From Erythrophleum ivorense (Eukaryota; Streptophyta; Magnoliopsida; Fabales; Fabaceae): a stretch of 64,000 nucleotides of DNA. The notes below the pieces were generated by a model that saw nothing but the letters and a program-made list of their open reading frames with translations, did no database searches and had not been told where the DNA came from. The stretch covers positions 371,464-435,463 of the forward strand of contig JAIUCV010000654.1 of assembly GCA_026724425.1 (NCBI GenBank), read 5' to 3'. Shown piece after piece: positions 46,566-58,791 of this stretch (positions within the stretch are counted from its first letter, which is position 1; each line of letters begins with the position of its first letter). Made by a program: the position numbers and the translations under genes.

Positions 46566-49154
46566 TTAGATGTCTCTGATTTCACTCTTTGGTAGAACAA
46601 ACAAAAGAAGTGCAGAGCCCTTGGCAGCATCAACCTTCTTGTCATCGAATACGTACCAATTGTCCTCACCTATCAACTGCATAAACACACAACACACACG
46701 TTAGTTTCATTAGCATTATTAGGAAAGCAAATATCAAAACAGTGATAATTGAATGGTACAAAACCTTGGCGTGAGCAGTGTAGTGACCGATATGATTGCT
46801 AATGGCATACAGCTCGTATTGATTTGACTGCCCGTCTCTATTCTGCACGTGTTTGCTTAAATCTAAAGTATCCGGGACATCCACATTTTCTGAAATCTTC
46901 TTAGCGGCTGTCGTTTCGGGATCGAAACTGTACCGTCCCAGATGGATCACAAGAATTTCTTATACGTCTTCTTTCTTTTTGTTTTTTGATTGCACCGAGG
47001 ACAGTCCAAACCGGAACTCTCTCCTTCTTCTTTTGTATAGGCATCCAAGCACGCCAACAAAGAAAATTCTTTCTCCGCTGGCAAAGTTATCACCGAGGAG
47101 GATGATGTAGACAGCACTCGAGGAATCACGACCCTGCAGCATTAGATGTGCAGATTTGTTTAAATAAATTCAGATGGGAGAATATAAACAGAGACCAATT
47201 CAAGTTACTTACACCCACTCCCGAAGCAGTATCTGCATTTCTGTAATTAGCAGAATTCTGAAGGGTGCTATTCCCTACGGATGATGTATTTTCCAAATTC
47301 TTCTCCAATGCTGAAGAAGCTCTCCTTCTTTTCCTTGATTTTTCTGGAGCCACAGATTCAAGAAGGATCTACATGGAATACATTGCCAAATAAATAGAAT
47401 TATTATGGTACATAAAAGGCAAGCCAAAATGAGCTTTTGGTTTAGTAGGACAATATAATATAATATACGAGCTCAAAAGTGCATAAAAATCCCACCAAAA
47501 AGATATGGAGAACAGATATAGATCAATCATATACATCTCTTTATTATTAATTGAGAAGTACATCTTTTTTTTTTAGACCAAAAAACCATATCCTTTTATG
47601 AATAAAATCTGTTTGGAAACATGTATATGTATAGTGAGGGTTAATTTAGTAATTTAAAATATCACTTAAATCAAACCAATGTTTGGTTCACTTAAACCAA
47701 CAATCGATTTTGTAAATATTGCAAATATGATATGTCGACAACACAGCACACTTCTTTGTTTCGGGTTCTACATAATGTCATTACATGATTTTGAAGTCTA
47801 TTCATAAATGTATTTTTTTTCATTTTTATTAAACTGGAACCACAAACATATTTTATTCAAGAGTATATAAAAGTTTGAAGCTATTTAGATTCTGGATTTA
47901 GTTGGTATTAGGTTTGGACACGAACCCTGCACGGGGTGATATTTTACTCTAATGTTTTTTAACTTAAAAATGTCTATTTAAATAACTCGAAATCTTATGC
48001 GACATATTAATTTGATGGTTTGGTTCTTATCTTCGTTTTACAGTGTGTAAATTAAACATAATCCCGCACTGCACTGCTGTGCGGGTCAGACACTAGTATA
48101 TATATACAAGGAGTTGCATCCAACACTGAATTCATGAAGACAATAACCCCACGGTGACCTTTAACTATAAGCAAAAGACAAAGGCAATAATCCGACATGG
48201 ATTTCAAGACACTTACATCCTGGTCCTTTCTAAGGCATTCCTCCAAGCGCTTTGGAGACCTCTTCCTCTGGTGATAACCCACGTACAGAATAAACCTTGT
48301 CACAAAGTTGTCCTATAGTTGCCTGTCACATCAGCAATAGCTAGCAGTCAGAGCTGTCTGGTCTAAAAACACTGTTTCAATAGTCAGTACGAGAGGGCAC
48401 CATACCTGTCTGCTCAACATTATCATAGTACTGCTTTGGTCTCTACTGTCTGTCAAGTTAAGGGAGAATAGGTAAACCTCCACCTCATCACCGATTAACG
48501 TCCTCTGTATTAGAGACCTCCTCCATACCTGAAAGATATATAGAAGCAGATTAGGCCATTGAAACTATCCATATATCAACAGTGGATGCAAGAGGAGAGC
48601 TAGTCTCAGATGCAGACAATAAGAGTAACTAAACCCAATACGATGATACATCGATACCCACGACATCAGATGGATATATATATATGATAATCTGGTGGTT
48701 TTATTAAGCTCCCTATTCTGTTACTATGTAGGGACAGAGGAAACCATCACCATTCCACCAGTTTTCTCCAAACTTTTTCAGGAACTAGAACGTAGTTGAC
48801 ATTTTTCACCAGATCTTTACAAAGCTGCGGATCACTAGCGTCACTTCCGCTTTCAATAATATCACGGTTGTAGATTTTTCCGGGCCTAGTAACTTCTGAA
48901 GGCTCTCCACTAGATATTCCTTCTGTCGGTAGCCCAACATAACTCTGCCAGCTTGTATACCAGCTGCACTAGCAGTTGCACGTTAAAAAAAAATACAATA
49001 CAGATATATAATGAGTAACAGCACAACTGAAGAGACAAGTATGTGACCTGTTAGAGATTACGCAATACAAATTTCCCTCATTCAGATTTTCTTCGGCTTC
49101 CCTATTCAGATCCGTCACAATATGGTTCTCCTCCTCTCGAGTGGGAATATCACA
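46566..49154 (-). pseudogene. Ubiquitin-specific protease (UBP) fragment lacking the catalytic cysteine region
   Basis: Exon pieces in order on the minus strand: a DUSP domain (about 49154-48785; EEENHIVTDLNREAEENLNE, then WYTSWQSYVGLPTEG and GKIYNRDIIESGSDASDPQL), a ubiquitin-like segment (about 48530-48220; GDEVEVYLFSLNLTDSRDQS), and the C-terminal catalytic part (about 47365-46566), where PRCNQ, then IHLGRYSF and an NHIGHYTA histidine box are visible. The NTCF cysteine box between these parts is absent. The glycine loop before the histidine is shortened, and a frame change occurs near 46960. UBPs of this type remove ubiquitin from proteins; this copy could not. Closest kind: the UBP5/8/9/10/11 group. 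Confidence 0.7.
48063..48096 (+). mobile_element. Helitron 3' end in a UBP intron
   Basis: The stem CCCGCAC (48063-48069) and GTGCGGG (48079-48085), a seven-base spacer and CTAG|T (48093-48097) form a Helitron 3' terminus on the plus strand. The body must lie to the left, within 47370-48090, between two UBP exons. Its 5' end was not located. Confidence 0.6.
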
Positions 49155-49315
49155 CTATACAAAAATAATAAAACCGGAAAAAAAAAAAATAGATCAACGA
49201 TTTGCCCTAAATGTTTCAATCCGAATACACTAAAAAGCGAAATGTCGACGTACAATATCAACCCGAAATCGAGAGAAAACTGGATATCTCTTTTTCTTAT
49301 CCCTATTCCTCTCAA

Positions 49316-52300
49316 TTATATATCTTTAACTTTTGCGTCCACATCCTCTTCCCACTTTCTTTTAGCTTCCTCGTCAGACTCATCTCGTTTCTACAATACA
49401 AGAATGTCAAAAAAATAAAAACTTATCTTTAGAGCTCCTTTTGTAAATACTTTGTGAATTTTTAAGAGACAAACAATCATACCTTTAATTAATCTTCAAG
49501 ACACTGAAAGTCTTTGAAGAGTGCTTCCACTTTCACAGATGAGCTGGATTCAGTTATAAAGGACGCTATATTTCCATTTTCACCTCCTTGTTGTGATCTC
49601 GCGTAATCTGTTACAACCGATGATGATCTCGCGTAATAAGCCTCGAGCCTAGCAGGGAGAAAGACCTTAATAACTGCAGGCATGAATGAGCATATAAACC
49701 TCAGTATTATACCTTAGAATTATTATTATTATATAGTAAAGGAAAAACATAATGAGGATCCTGTATTCTTCTTACTTTCGTCTGGATCCTTATACTTCCT
49801 TACAGTTGGTGGCATACCATCCATCAGATACATCTTATTTGTAGTTATGAGGGATGTGAGTTTCAGAACATCTTCTGCTGTATCAACAACACACATATCC
49901 TTGAAGTTTACTCTCTCCGTCTCCGATAAACCTTTTTTCTTCGGCATCTTCACTACAAGGAAAACGTTCAATTCTGTACTCAAGTCTTCGATCTGCAAAA
50001 GTAAATGAAAGAAACATAATAAATAAAATAGTAAAGAAAAAAAAAAAAAAAAAAATAAGAATACTGAATAAATGAATTTTTGAAAAATCCTCCAGGCTAC
50101 CTCGAAATGTTCAGCTTCCATTTTCTTCTTGTAATCACTGGTCCACATCCCAATTGGAAGCTCAATAATGATGACTTTTTTGTGATCCTCATCCAGCCGT
50201 TTATATAAACCAGTTGTTTTGAAAACACCACCTTTTTCTTCTTCCTCTATCTTTCCTTTAAAATGTCTGTACCATGGTTTCATTGGCCACTTGGGAAGTT
50301 TTTCAGCTAGGGTTATAATTTGGAATGAATGATGAATAACCCATTCCTACTCCTTCACCCCCATTGATAAGAATCAACGGTACAATGGGCATATACCTAC
50401 ATTCAAAATCACAAAACAAATGGACTTAGGCTTTCTATGTTTGTTTTATCATGATGATGTAGCATCTAGATGCAACTTCCATATACAATATCTAAACATT
50501 GTTTGTTTTTTTATTAACTAGCTTTTGTTTTTATTTTATGAAAAAAAAAAAAGATTTAGCTTACCATGATGGCTCTCCTCGTTCCCCATAATTCGTGGTA
50601 TATCTAAGCGCACCATCATCTTCCCTGGGAAACAAGATCCTTGCAAAAGGAGAGATCTTAACACCAATATATCTTCCAGGAGCAACATATTTTTTTCCCT
50701 GCGGCCAGAACAATCATGGATGAGTAGCGGTCCAATAAAACATCATTATGTCTGATAAATATGCTTACCAAATTTAAAAAACAATCTAACAAATTTGCTT
50801 ACCAAGATTCGGTTGCCGGCCAGACCTTTGTTTTGAAAAAGAGCAATGTTGTTAGTTCCATTGTATTCAAGACCCATACGGATTATGCTATCTTCCAGAC
50901 TTGACAAGCTGTGATGGTAACCCGTTTTCTGAGAAACCAAACTAGCTGCTTCAGACACTGTTGTGTCCTTTTCTAATAGTGTCTCTAAGAGCGTAAATAA
51001 GCTCTTCCTTTGGCTTGGTTTCTGCCCATCATACATACTGTATATGGAATGGATCTGAGACAATGCATCTTGGCGTACGCAGCCAACTCAGTCTTCACGA
51101 ATCCAGTCATCGTGAATGAGTCATCAGTCCAGTAACCGTTACTTAAATCCTGAAATGAAAAGACTGACTTCAATAATAATATAAATAAAATAGCATATAT
51201 ATATATATATATATATATGAAGATTCCCCACTTATCATCATCATACATACCATAGGGTCATTAATCATTTTTTTTCGTGCTTTGACAGATTCAGAGTTTT
51301 TCCCCATCGCAATTTCATCTTCTTTGGAACCTCCTGAATCCAGGGTCTTCAGGTAGCGGTTAAAATTCGTATAATAGTCTTTAATTTCATTCAAGTCATG
51401 AGTAGCCAGACCCTGGATCAAAAGACATGGATCATAAGATATCATATGTCACTTATTGGAAAATTGCTATAATTATGAATTGAAAAAAAGCCTAAACCTT
51501 GTAGTAACATCGTTCCCACTCCTGTTTGTTAAATTTTTCCTCCGTAATTAAGTAATCGTTTCTTGAGTAAATCTGCAAAATCTGTTCGGATGCTTTCTCC
51601 TTAACCTGATATGATCAAGGATGTTAAATTATTAACATCATATTGGTAAGGTATTATTAAATATCAAGTTATATTCTACTAACCTTTACAATGGGTGTTA
51701 TAAAAGCAGCTAAAAAAGGTGGCTCACTTTTCCGAAATAGTAATTTCGGCCAGGCCCGATAAAAAAAATTTATTATGAGACCCTTTATATGAGAACCATC
51801 ATCATCCTACAAATAAGATAAAATGGAGTAGATGATATTATGTTTTCATAATTACGTACATATTGCAATGTGTGTGCTAGTAATAATATAACCTGGTCAG
51901 TCATGACAAGAGTATGCCCGTATCTAAGATTCTCAAGACCTTCCTTCTTCTTCTTCAGTCCAAGAGCCGATGTAATATTTCTCAGCTGTTTGTTACTTTC
52001 AATTTGGTCATCATCTTCATTAATTATACGTGGAATCTTGCCATTCATTGGGTAGATTCCATAGTAGGGTCGTTGCTGGGTACTCATTTCAGCCAGCAAT
52101 GTCAACTGTAATTATTACCACATTATTATTTATTAGTTGAGATTTTCTTGCAGAAATAAAATCATTATAAACATTATTAATATATATATATTAGCACAAT
52201 GTTAAAAGGAAAACAATTAGATACCGCAAAATTTTTGGCGGCATTGCCTTCAGTTAGGATCAATGTGCATTTCGATGAGTTTTTCCCTCCGGCTTTTTTG

Positions 52301-52356
52301 GCATCCTCCAACTTAGAGATTTCCTTAATTTGATCTCTTCTGTCGGATGGTTCCAT
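49316..52356 (-). pseudogene. DNA topoisomerase II-like gene without the ATPase part
   Basis: Starts with an apparent methionine at 52356. Exon pieces follow the topoisomerase II cleavage core: TOPRIM (SKCTLILTEG; LRYGHTLVMTDQ, then DDDGSHIKG after an intron), the YYKGL region, the winged-helix domain (YAKMHCLRSIPY; DGQKPSQRKSLF), the active-site tyrosine in GRYIGVKISPFARILFPRED, and the tower/coil region (PWYRHFKG; VIIIELPIGMWTSDYKK; LEAYYAR). The N-terminal GHKL ATPase half is missing. The TOPRIM EGDSA motif is EGNAA here, but DxD and the tyrosine remain. A one-base frameshift follows NYNP near 50308, and a TAA lies near 49490, so it appears dead. Topoisomerase II normally untangles DNA in the nucleus. 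Confidence 0.75.
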
Positions 52357-53009
52357 GGTATAGGATCTGTGAAGAAGACAAAACCATGCTTTAAAACATT
52401 ACAAGTTTAACCCTACAAGACAACCACTATCCACCAATGATTCATTGAAGAAGACAAAACCATGCTCTAAATTTTAGAATAAAATAGAGTAGAATCTGAG
52501 CTTCAGGAGCAACCACATTCGTCTCTACAGCTGAGATTACACAGTAAGAATGGTGTAATAACTGAGATAAATCGAAGAAGAAGAAGAAGAAGAAGGAGAG
52601 GAATAGGGTTTGGGTGATGCGTCAGAGAGCTGAGAGAAACATTTATTGTGGAGAAATATTTTTGTTGACGATGGGGAAATAGTTTATTCTTTTTTTTTTG
52701 AAAATAACAACAGCCGTAGGATCTTCATTGAGCTGATTACGTAAGTTTGGACGGTTGTTGTTATTTGAAACCCAAATTTTGAAAATTTAAATGATACGAC
52801 CATTTCTCTGATTCATATGATTTCTAATAATCTTGAGCACAGAATTAGGCCAAATATTGATGGACTTTGAAAAAAACAAAGATTTAAACCATGTTTAAGG
52901 ACTCACAATATCATGTATAATAAAGATTCAATTCTTACTTTTAGATTAAACAAACAGCATGACAAAACTGAAACTGAGTTATCTTTCTTCTTCCAAAACC
53001 AAACACTCA
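52357..53009. other. Intergenic between TOPII-like and bystin genes
   Basis: Contains a (GAA)n run at about 52573-52594. No gene seen. Confidence 0.6.
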
Positions 53010-54746
53010 TCAGTCCTCTTCCATTGGCACTTCTGGAATGTCAAACCTGTCTTCTTCAATCGGTTTGTTGATTGTAGAAACTGAAGAAGGTAAAATGCAG
53101 TCAAGGAGATAAACACATAACTCAGATGTAAAAATCACAATACTGATTAAAAAAGTGATTCCAAAGAGAATATTAAAAAAAGGATATAATTAGTCAACAT
53201 GGGATCTTCCGTCTCTCCACGATTTCTGCTACCCTTAAGCTCTCTCTGAATCTCAGGAGTAACCTACAATTGAACAATTAAAAAAGCCGAGTAAGTGTGA
53301 ATTTACAATACAAAAAAAAAAAAACAAGTTTCAATTTTTCTAAAACTAGAAGAAGCCTTACAAGATGGTGGTTTTGCCTCTGGAGAAGAGTTTGTAAATG
53401 CTCTTTGTCCTCATACAGCTTGTACCTACATATTGGCTTAAACATGAGTACACAAGCTAAATAGTGTTTTTTGTTTGATCTGTCAAATGTCTTTGCAAGA
53501 AGAAAGTTACCGTTGCACAAAGGCAAGAAGAGACTGGTGCCAAATCACAGGCATGAGTCTGATTTCGTCAACAAACCTCATGAAGTGAGCAACCAATGCG
53601 TCAAGCACTCTATACGGCATACAATATTTCTTCTCCAAGAAGAAACTAATCAGCACTTTATAGGCAAGATATTATCCGTGTCTCTCTCTCGCGCTCGATC
53701 CTACACGTTTACCTTGTTGTACCGCAATACTCCATGTCAGCCAGTCTTCGCAAGGCAACACTGTTGTTCATGTAAAGAAATTAGCAATACGCAACAATCA
53801 CTCTGAAAATCGTTGAGAAGATGTTATGTTTATGCAATCTTTGTACGCATACCATGAGTGAAGCATAGGGAAAGAACACTTTTCGAGAATGCTCCCTATA
53901 ATGACAGCTTCTCTGAGAGTGCATGTCCCCGACTGAATATATAAAGGAATTGAGTAAGAAAACAGAGACATTCTGGAAAAAAAAATTACTGTGAAGAGGT
54001 TGGTTAGTAAAGTTTGGAGGAGGACTCTATTTACCTTACAAAGCGGGAATAGTATTCCTCTATTGAAGGCAGCAGGCTTGTACAGTGCCTTTTTCAAAGC
54101 TTGGTATCGAGCAAAATGCAGCCTCTTGTTCTTTTTGATATCCTCTCTCACTCGCGGAAGCAAGACGAAGTTATAAAACCGCTGGATCTGGCTCTCTTTC
54201 AAGTGGTGAGCGAGTATTCTTGTGGCTTGAAACATTGCGTTTGGTGACCATTTCTCTGGCTCGGTCAGGTACAACACTTCCTCCCAGCGTTGCATTTTAG
54301 TGATGAGCACAAATGCTTTTGGCATTTTCCCAATCGTGTACTCACTCATAATCTTGGCAACACTGCATAAGATCACCCAAACAAAGTGTGAGGAAACGCT
54401 TTATAAACTTCTGGTTGAAACTTGGAAAATTGAAAAGAAGAAAACATTACGCTTTATATAATTTGCTTATATCAGGATCCATTTCAGGATCAGGACGCTC
54501 TTCTACATAAGATAAAAAGCATGAGCTTTATAGTCAGCAAAGTTATGCAGCAAGATACAATAATCATAAAAAAGATCTGTAGAAGCAAAGATCTGTATCA
54601 TCAACCTTCGGCTAAGTCTGCATCATTATCTTTGATTTTCTTGATAATGATGTCAGCGAGAGTTCGCTGAGGAGGTGCATTCTTAACAAAGAATGACTCA
54701 AACAACTTCTCGTCTTCCTCATTGATCTCCTCCTGGTATGAGTTAC

Positions 54747-54991
54747 TATTGGAGATAGCTTGGTGAGCAAGGCGAACCAAGTATTGTGGGCCATCAAAGC
54801 CCGATTATGAAGTGAAGCCCGTGAAGCCCAACCGAAGAATATACCATTGAATCCTATTGTGATAAGGATTAGGAAGATTTACATTATTTGGTGTTATCAT
54901 TATGTTAATGTTAAACACTATATATATGTGTCTTATACTCTTGTATCAAGAACACAATTCAATAATATATTCCCTTCTATAATATTTGTCA
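54747..54991 (+). repeat. LTR 1 of the short element
   Basis: 245 bp, TATTGGAGATAGC to AATATTTGTCA. Confidence 0.9.
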
Positions 54992-55663
54992 TGGTATCAG
55001 AGCAGGCGATTCTTGTGGATCAGAGCTAAAAGCTTCCGCATAGCAAGTTTTAGTTTTCATGATGGAGACAATTACTCTTGGCGTTGAAGATGGTGAGGGC
55101 GATGATGATCCGGACGATGACGTAGTTTGTGTTCATGTTGAGTTACAAAAGTTTTCTTAATTCCTTTTTGTTCACGGTTTTCTTTTTGGGTTTTTAAATT
55201 ATTATTTTTTAGTTCTTTATTGGTTAGATGCAAGAGTTGGGAGTTATTGGGAGAATCTTTTGGTTAAGGGTCGTGGTTTTCACGGGATTACTGGTTATTA
55301 GTTATTGTTTTGAGATTGATTCTTAAGTTTAGAATTTCTCAAAGTTTTTTTTTTTGGTTTCTCCTATTACGGGGGAGTTTGGTTATGGGTTTAGGGTTTT
55401 CTATTGGAATGCTCATGTTTCTTAGGTCATTTATTTTTAGTCCAATTTATGGGCTGTCCGAGACAAGGACGATTATTTGTGGATTTGCAGAGTTTGCGTT
55501 CACGTGATGTTATTATTCCCTTTCTTTCACGACCAAAGACGAGCTTGTTCCATCCCTATTGACTTGTATTGTCCATCCTCGACATGATTGTCCACGACAT
55601 AGGTGTTCCGCATTTTGACTGCAGATTTTGCGTTTCGCGTTCCACCTTTGTCGTGCGGGGGAG

Positions 55664-55908
55664 TATTGGAGATAGCTTGGTGAGCAAGGCGAACCAAGTA
55701 TTGTGGGCCATCAAAGCCCGATTATGAAGTGAAGCCCGTGAAGCCCAACCGAAGAATATACCATAGAATCCTATTGTGATAAGGATTAGGAAGATTTACA
55801 TTATTTGGTGTTATCATTATGTTAATGTTAAACACTATATATATGTGTCTTATACTCTTGTATCAAGAACACAATTCAATAATATATTCTCTTCTATAAT
55901 ATTTGTCA
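55664..55908 (+). repeat. LTR 2 of the short element
   Basis: 245 bp; differs from LTR 1 at two bases (CCATAGAATCC for CCATTGAATCC, and TATTCTCTT for TATTCCCTT). Confidence 0.9.
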
Positions 55909-56879
55909 GTTACATCACAATTATCAAACATTAAGCATGACAAATCAATGAATGAAGTCTGTAACCAAAAAGAAGGAAGCATTTTGCTTTTAGAATCCAT
56001 AAACATTGAAACATAAGAATGAAAAGCAAAATCATTTCGTTCTAAGCAATCCAATTTTATACATTTCCCAGAGAAGCAATTTGCGAATTATAAACCTCTA
56101 CAGAGAATCAAAGTACTCACTTGATAACTATCATCTTCAAAATTTCCATCAAAATTATCAATGAGCGCTCGTGGAGTTTTCACTCACCGGCTCCTGTTTC
56201 TGATGGGTTTTAGGAACTTTAGACCGCATCCTGGAAGAAGCAACGGAGGCGTCATCGGAGACAAAAGGCTGAGTGTTGACAATTCGATCTCGCTTCTTTG
56301 CCATTGTTGTGAAAAGAAGGTTATAATCTAACGTCATTGTTGAATCAGAGGGTTGTAAAATTACAATTTTGTCCTTATTTTCTCTTTTAACTTTCCTACC
56401 GAATTTACTTTTCATCTTTACGAAAATAAATTAAAAATTTAATTAATTAAAACAGAAAAATAGAAATTGTTGATTTTTGCTCGGAAAATCACGAAATTTT
56501 GGTCGGATATCGTGAGCTCGTTTTCTTCTTCCTTTTGCTGTCGGAATCTCCTTCGAGCTCATTGACACTGAATCCGCATTCTATCAATCCGTTTTCATCA
56601 TATCTGTAAATTGATGCCCCTGTTGCTGATTTCCACCATTGTTGAAGCTTAAATTCAATTGGATGTGAGTTTCTAGCTTTTGTTTATTTGTTTGGTCTAT
56701 GGATTTGTAAATTGATTTATTGGGTATAGACATTAAAATGGTATATATGCATTGATAGAAGATGCGTTAGAATAAAGAATTTGACGATTGTAGATTGTGA
56801 ATCGCAGTGAATGGGCTCAATTTGAACTCGTAATACCATTTTCTTTTCTAGATCAGAACCTGCAGAGATGGTACAACTG

Positions 56880-57115
56880 GTACGAGTGGTACAAATGAAA
56901 GTTAGTTGATTAGGTGGTTCACATGGTTCACATAGGTACAACTGCATGTTAAAGACTAATGGTACTAAAAGTTCAAATGGTTCACATAGGTTCACATAGG
57001 TACAACTGCATGTTAAAGACTAATGGTACTAAAAGTTCAACTGGTTCACATAGGTACAACTACATGTTAAAGACTAATGGTACTAAAAATTCAATTGGTA
57101 CATGTAGTACAACTG
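56880..57115 (+). repeat. Tandem repeat upstream of the Mutator-like gene
   Basis: Three units of about 55-65 bp containing GGTACAACTGCATGTTAAAG then ACTAATGGTACTAAAAGTTC. Related GGTTCTACCAGGTT words recur after the gene (58870-59040), so this composition may belong to the transposon. Confidence 0.8.
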
Positions 57116-57156
57116 TGAGATATTTTGTAATTGGCAATTGATTATTTACATTATAT

Positions 57157-58791
57157 TTGCAGGGGACAATGAGCATGAACATCACAAACATATTTTTCGA
57201 CCACGAAGGTCATTATGCAGAAGAGGAATTGAAATGGGTTTCAAAAAATCCCACTTGCGCTATAACATTCAAGATCTCATCTTTGGAGGAGATTACGTAC
57301 TCGGCGGTAGTAGATAAGATATGCAGGAAGATTGCGAGAGATGGAGCTAAGCCGCTGCTGAAACTGAGTTACATTCCAATGTCAAATAATCATGCGAGAG
57401 AGATGTGCATTTTCGATGATGAGGACCTATTTGCTTATCTAACGACAATTGATAAACTGGGATTTATGAGGGTTTTGCATGTGGAGGTAATGAAATATTC
57501 ATGAATAAATCATAGGAGCGAGCAGCTGTCTAGAACGGAGGCTGAAAGTTCATTTGGTTTGAATTATGAGGAGGAGCCGGTTCCAAATGACATAGGTGAT
57601 GTACCGAATGATGGTATCGTTACTATTTTCAGGGAGGAAGGAACAAAAGAAAAACAGAGGGAGCCACATATCGAAGAACCACTTATCGAAGAGGTGGAGT
57701 CTGATGGCAAAGAACATGATGGCAATGGTGAGCGTCCAGAACCTGATAGTAAGGAAGATGAGTTAAATGGGTTTGATGAGGATATTGAGCTTTCACGTCA
57801 TACAGAAGAATCTCAGTTTGTTGAAGCATGTGAAGATGGTATTGGTATTGACTTAGGACAACAATTTCCCTCAAAGGAGGCATTGCAAGATTTAGTTGAC
57901 AGAGCTTCACATAAGCACTGTTTTGGTGTCCGCACTTATAAGTCAGATACAGTGCGACTTATTCTCAAGTGCACTCAGGAGAGCAAAGGCTGTAGTTGGT
58001 ATATACGAGCTGGGAAGATAGCTGGATCAGATTTTTTCAGCGTTAGAAGATACATGAGTAAGCATACATGCTCTCGGGCTGTTCAAAGTAGTAGCAATTG
58101 TAGAAGGAGAGGCAACCCACGATTAGTGGCAGCGGCTCTGCATGAAGACTATCCAGGTCAGTTCGACACACCAGTTCTTAAAACTATTGTAGATGTTGTT
58201 AACCGGAGAGCTGGTGTCACCGTGTCATACTCTACGGCCTTGAGAGGAAAAAAACTACATGTTAGTGATGTGCGGGGCACTCCTGAAGAAGGCTATAGGA
58301 TGTTGTTTTCTTATCTGTACATGCTGGAGCAGGAAAATCCTGGAACAAAAACAAACGTGCAACTAGATGCTGATAACATTTTCGAGTATCTATTTGTTGC
58401 TTTGGGCGCCAGCATTAAAGGGTTTCAATGGATGAGGAAAGTGATAGTTGTGGATGGAACGTTTCTGAAGACTGTATATGGTGGACAGCTTGTGTTTGCC
58501 ACTGCTCAAGATCCTAATCATCACCATTATCCTGTTGCCTTTGGGATAATTGATAGCGAAAATCATCTTAGTTGGTCGTGGTTTCTGGAAAACCTGAAAG
58601 CTGTTATACCAGATGATCCTGAACTAGTTTTTGTGAGTGATAGACATAAAAGCATCATTAACGGAGTGTTGAAGGTCTATCCATTGGCTCGCCATGTACA
58701 CTGTATTTGGCATCTGGCACAGAACGTAAAAGGGCATGCTCAACAAGGGGTGAAGAGAGATGATGTTGTGTTATCGTTTAAGTTGTGTTAG
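57157..58791 (+). pseudogene. Mutator-like (MULE/MuDR) transposase, broken and truncated
   Basis: One frame with a TGA at 57502-57504. The first part (57169-57501) is the N-terminal MuDR-type segment (LLKLSYIPMS; DDEDLFAYL). After an acidic linker comes the plant MuDR DNA-binding region (about 57850-58080; CFGVRTYKSD, CTQESKGCSWYIRAGK, HTCSR). The catalytic region follows: VIVVDGTFLKTVYGGQLVFA with the first aspartate, then FVSDRHKSIINGV with the second, then the CIWHL segment. The frame stops at 58791 before the third catalytic acidic residue and the SWIM zinc finger. No terminal inverted repeats were found. It cannot be an active transposase. Confidence 0.8.

Larger units (their letters stand above)
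54747..55908 (+). mobile_element. Short non-autonomous LTR retrotransposon (TRIM/LARD-like), 1162 bp
   Basis: Two LTRs of 245 bp (54747-54991 and 55664-55908, two differences by eye), primer-binding site TGGTATCAGAGCAGG directly after the first, polypurine tract GTGCGGGGGAG before the second, and target duplication GTTAC on both sides (54742-54746 and 55909-55913). The LTR runs TATTGGAG...TTTGTCA, so its first bases are TA rather than TG. The interior has no gene, but HDGDNYSW at about 55058 resembles the start of Copia gag, pointing to a Copia ancestor. It sits in a bystin intron in the opposite orientation. Confidence 0.9.
53010..56304 (-). pseudogene. Bystin (ENP1) gene copy, damaged near its 5' end
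   Basis: Bystin/ENP1 is a nuclear protein needed for 40S ribosome maturation. The start at 56304 gives MAKKRDRIVNTQPFVSDDAS. Later exons keep the conserved core: EEDEKLFESFFVKNAPPQRT, WSPNAMFQATRILAHHLKES, the exon ending FNRGILFPLCK, GTCTLREAVIIGSILEKCSF, YCMPYRVLDALVAHFMRFVD, and the tail EEDRFDIPEVPMEED ending at 53010. In the first exon, about 50-60 usual residues between QKQE and the acidic IDNFDG segment appear missing, and a one-base shift separates them. The following intron (54733-56120) holds a 1.16 kb LTR element 12 bp from the acceptor. A functional gene with unusual exon use is possible but less likely. Confidence 0.7.
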
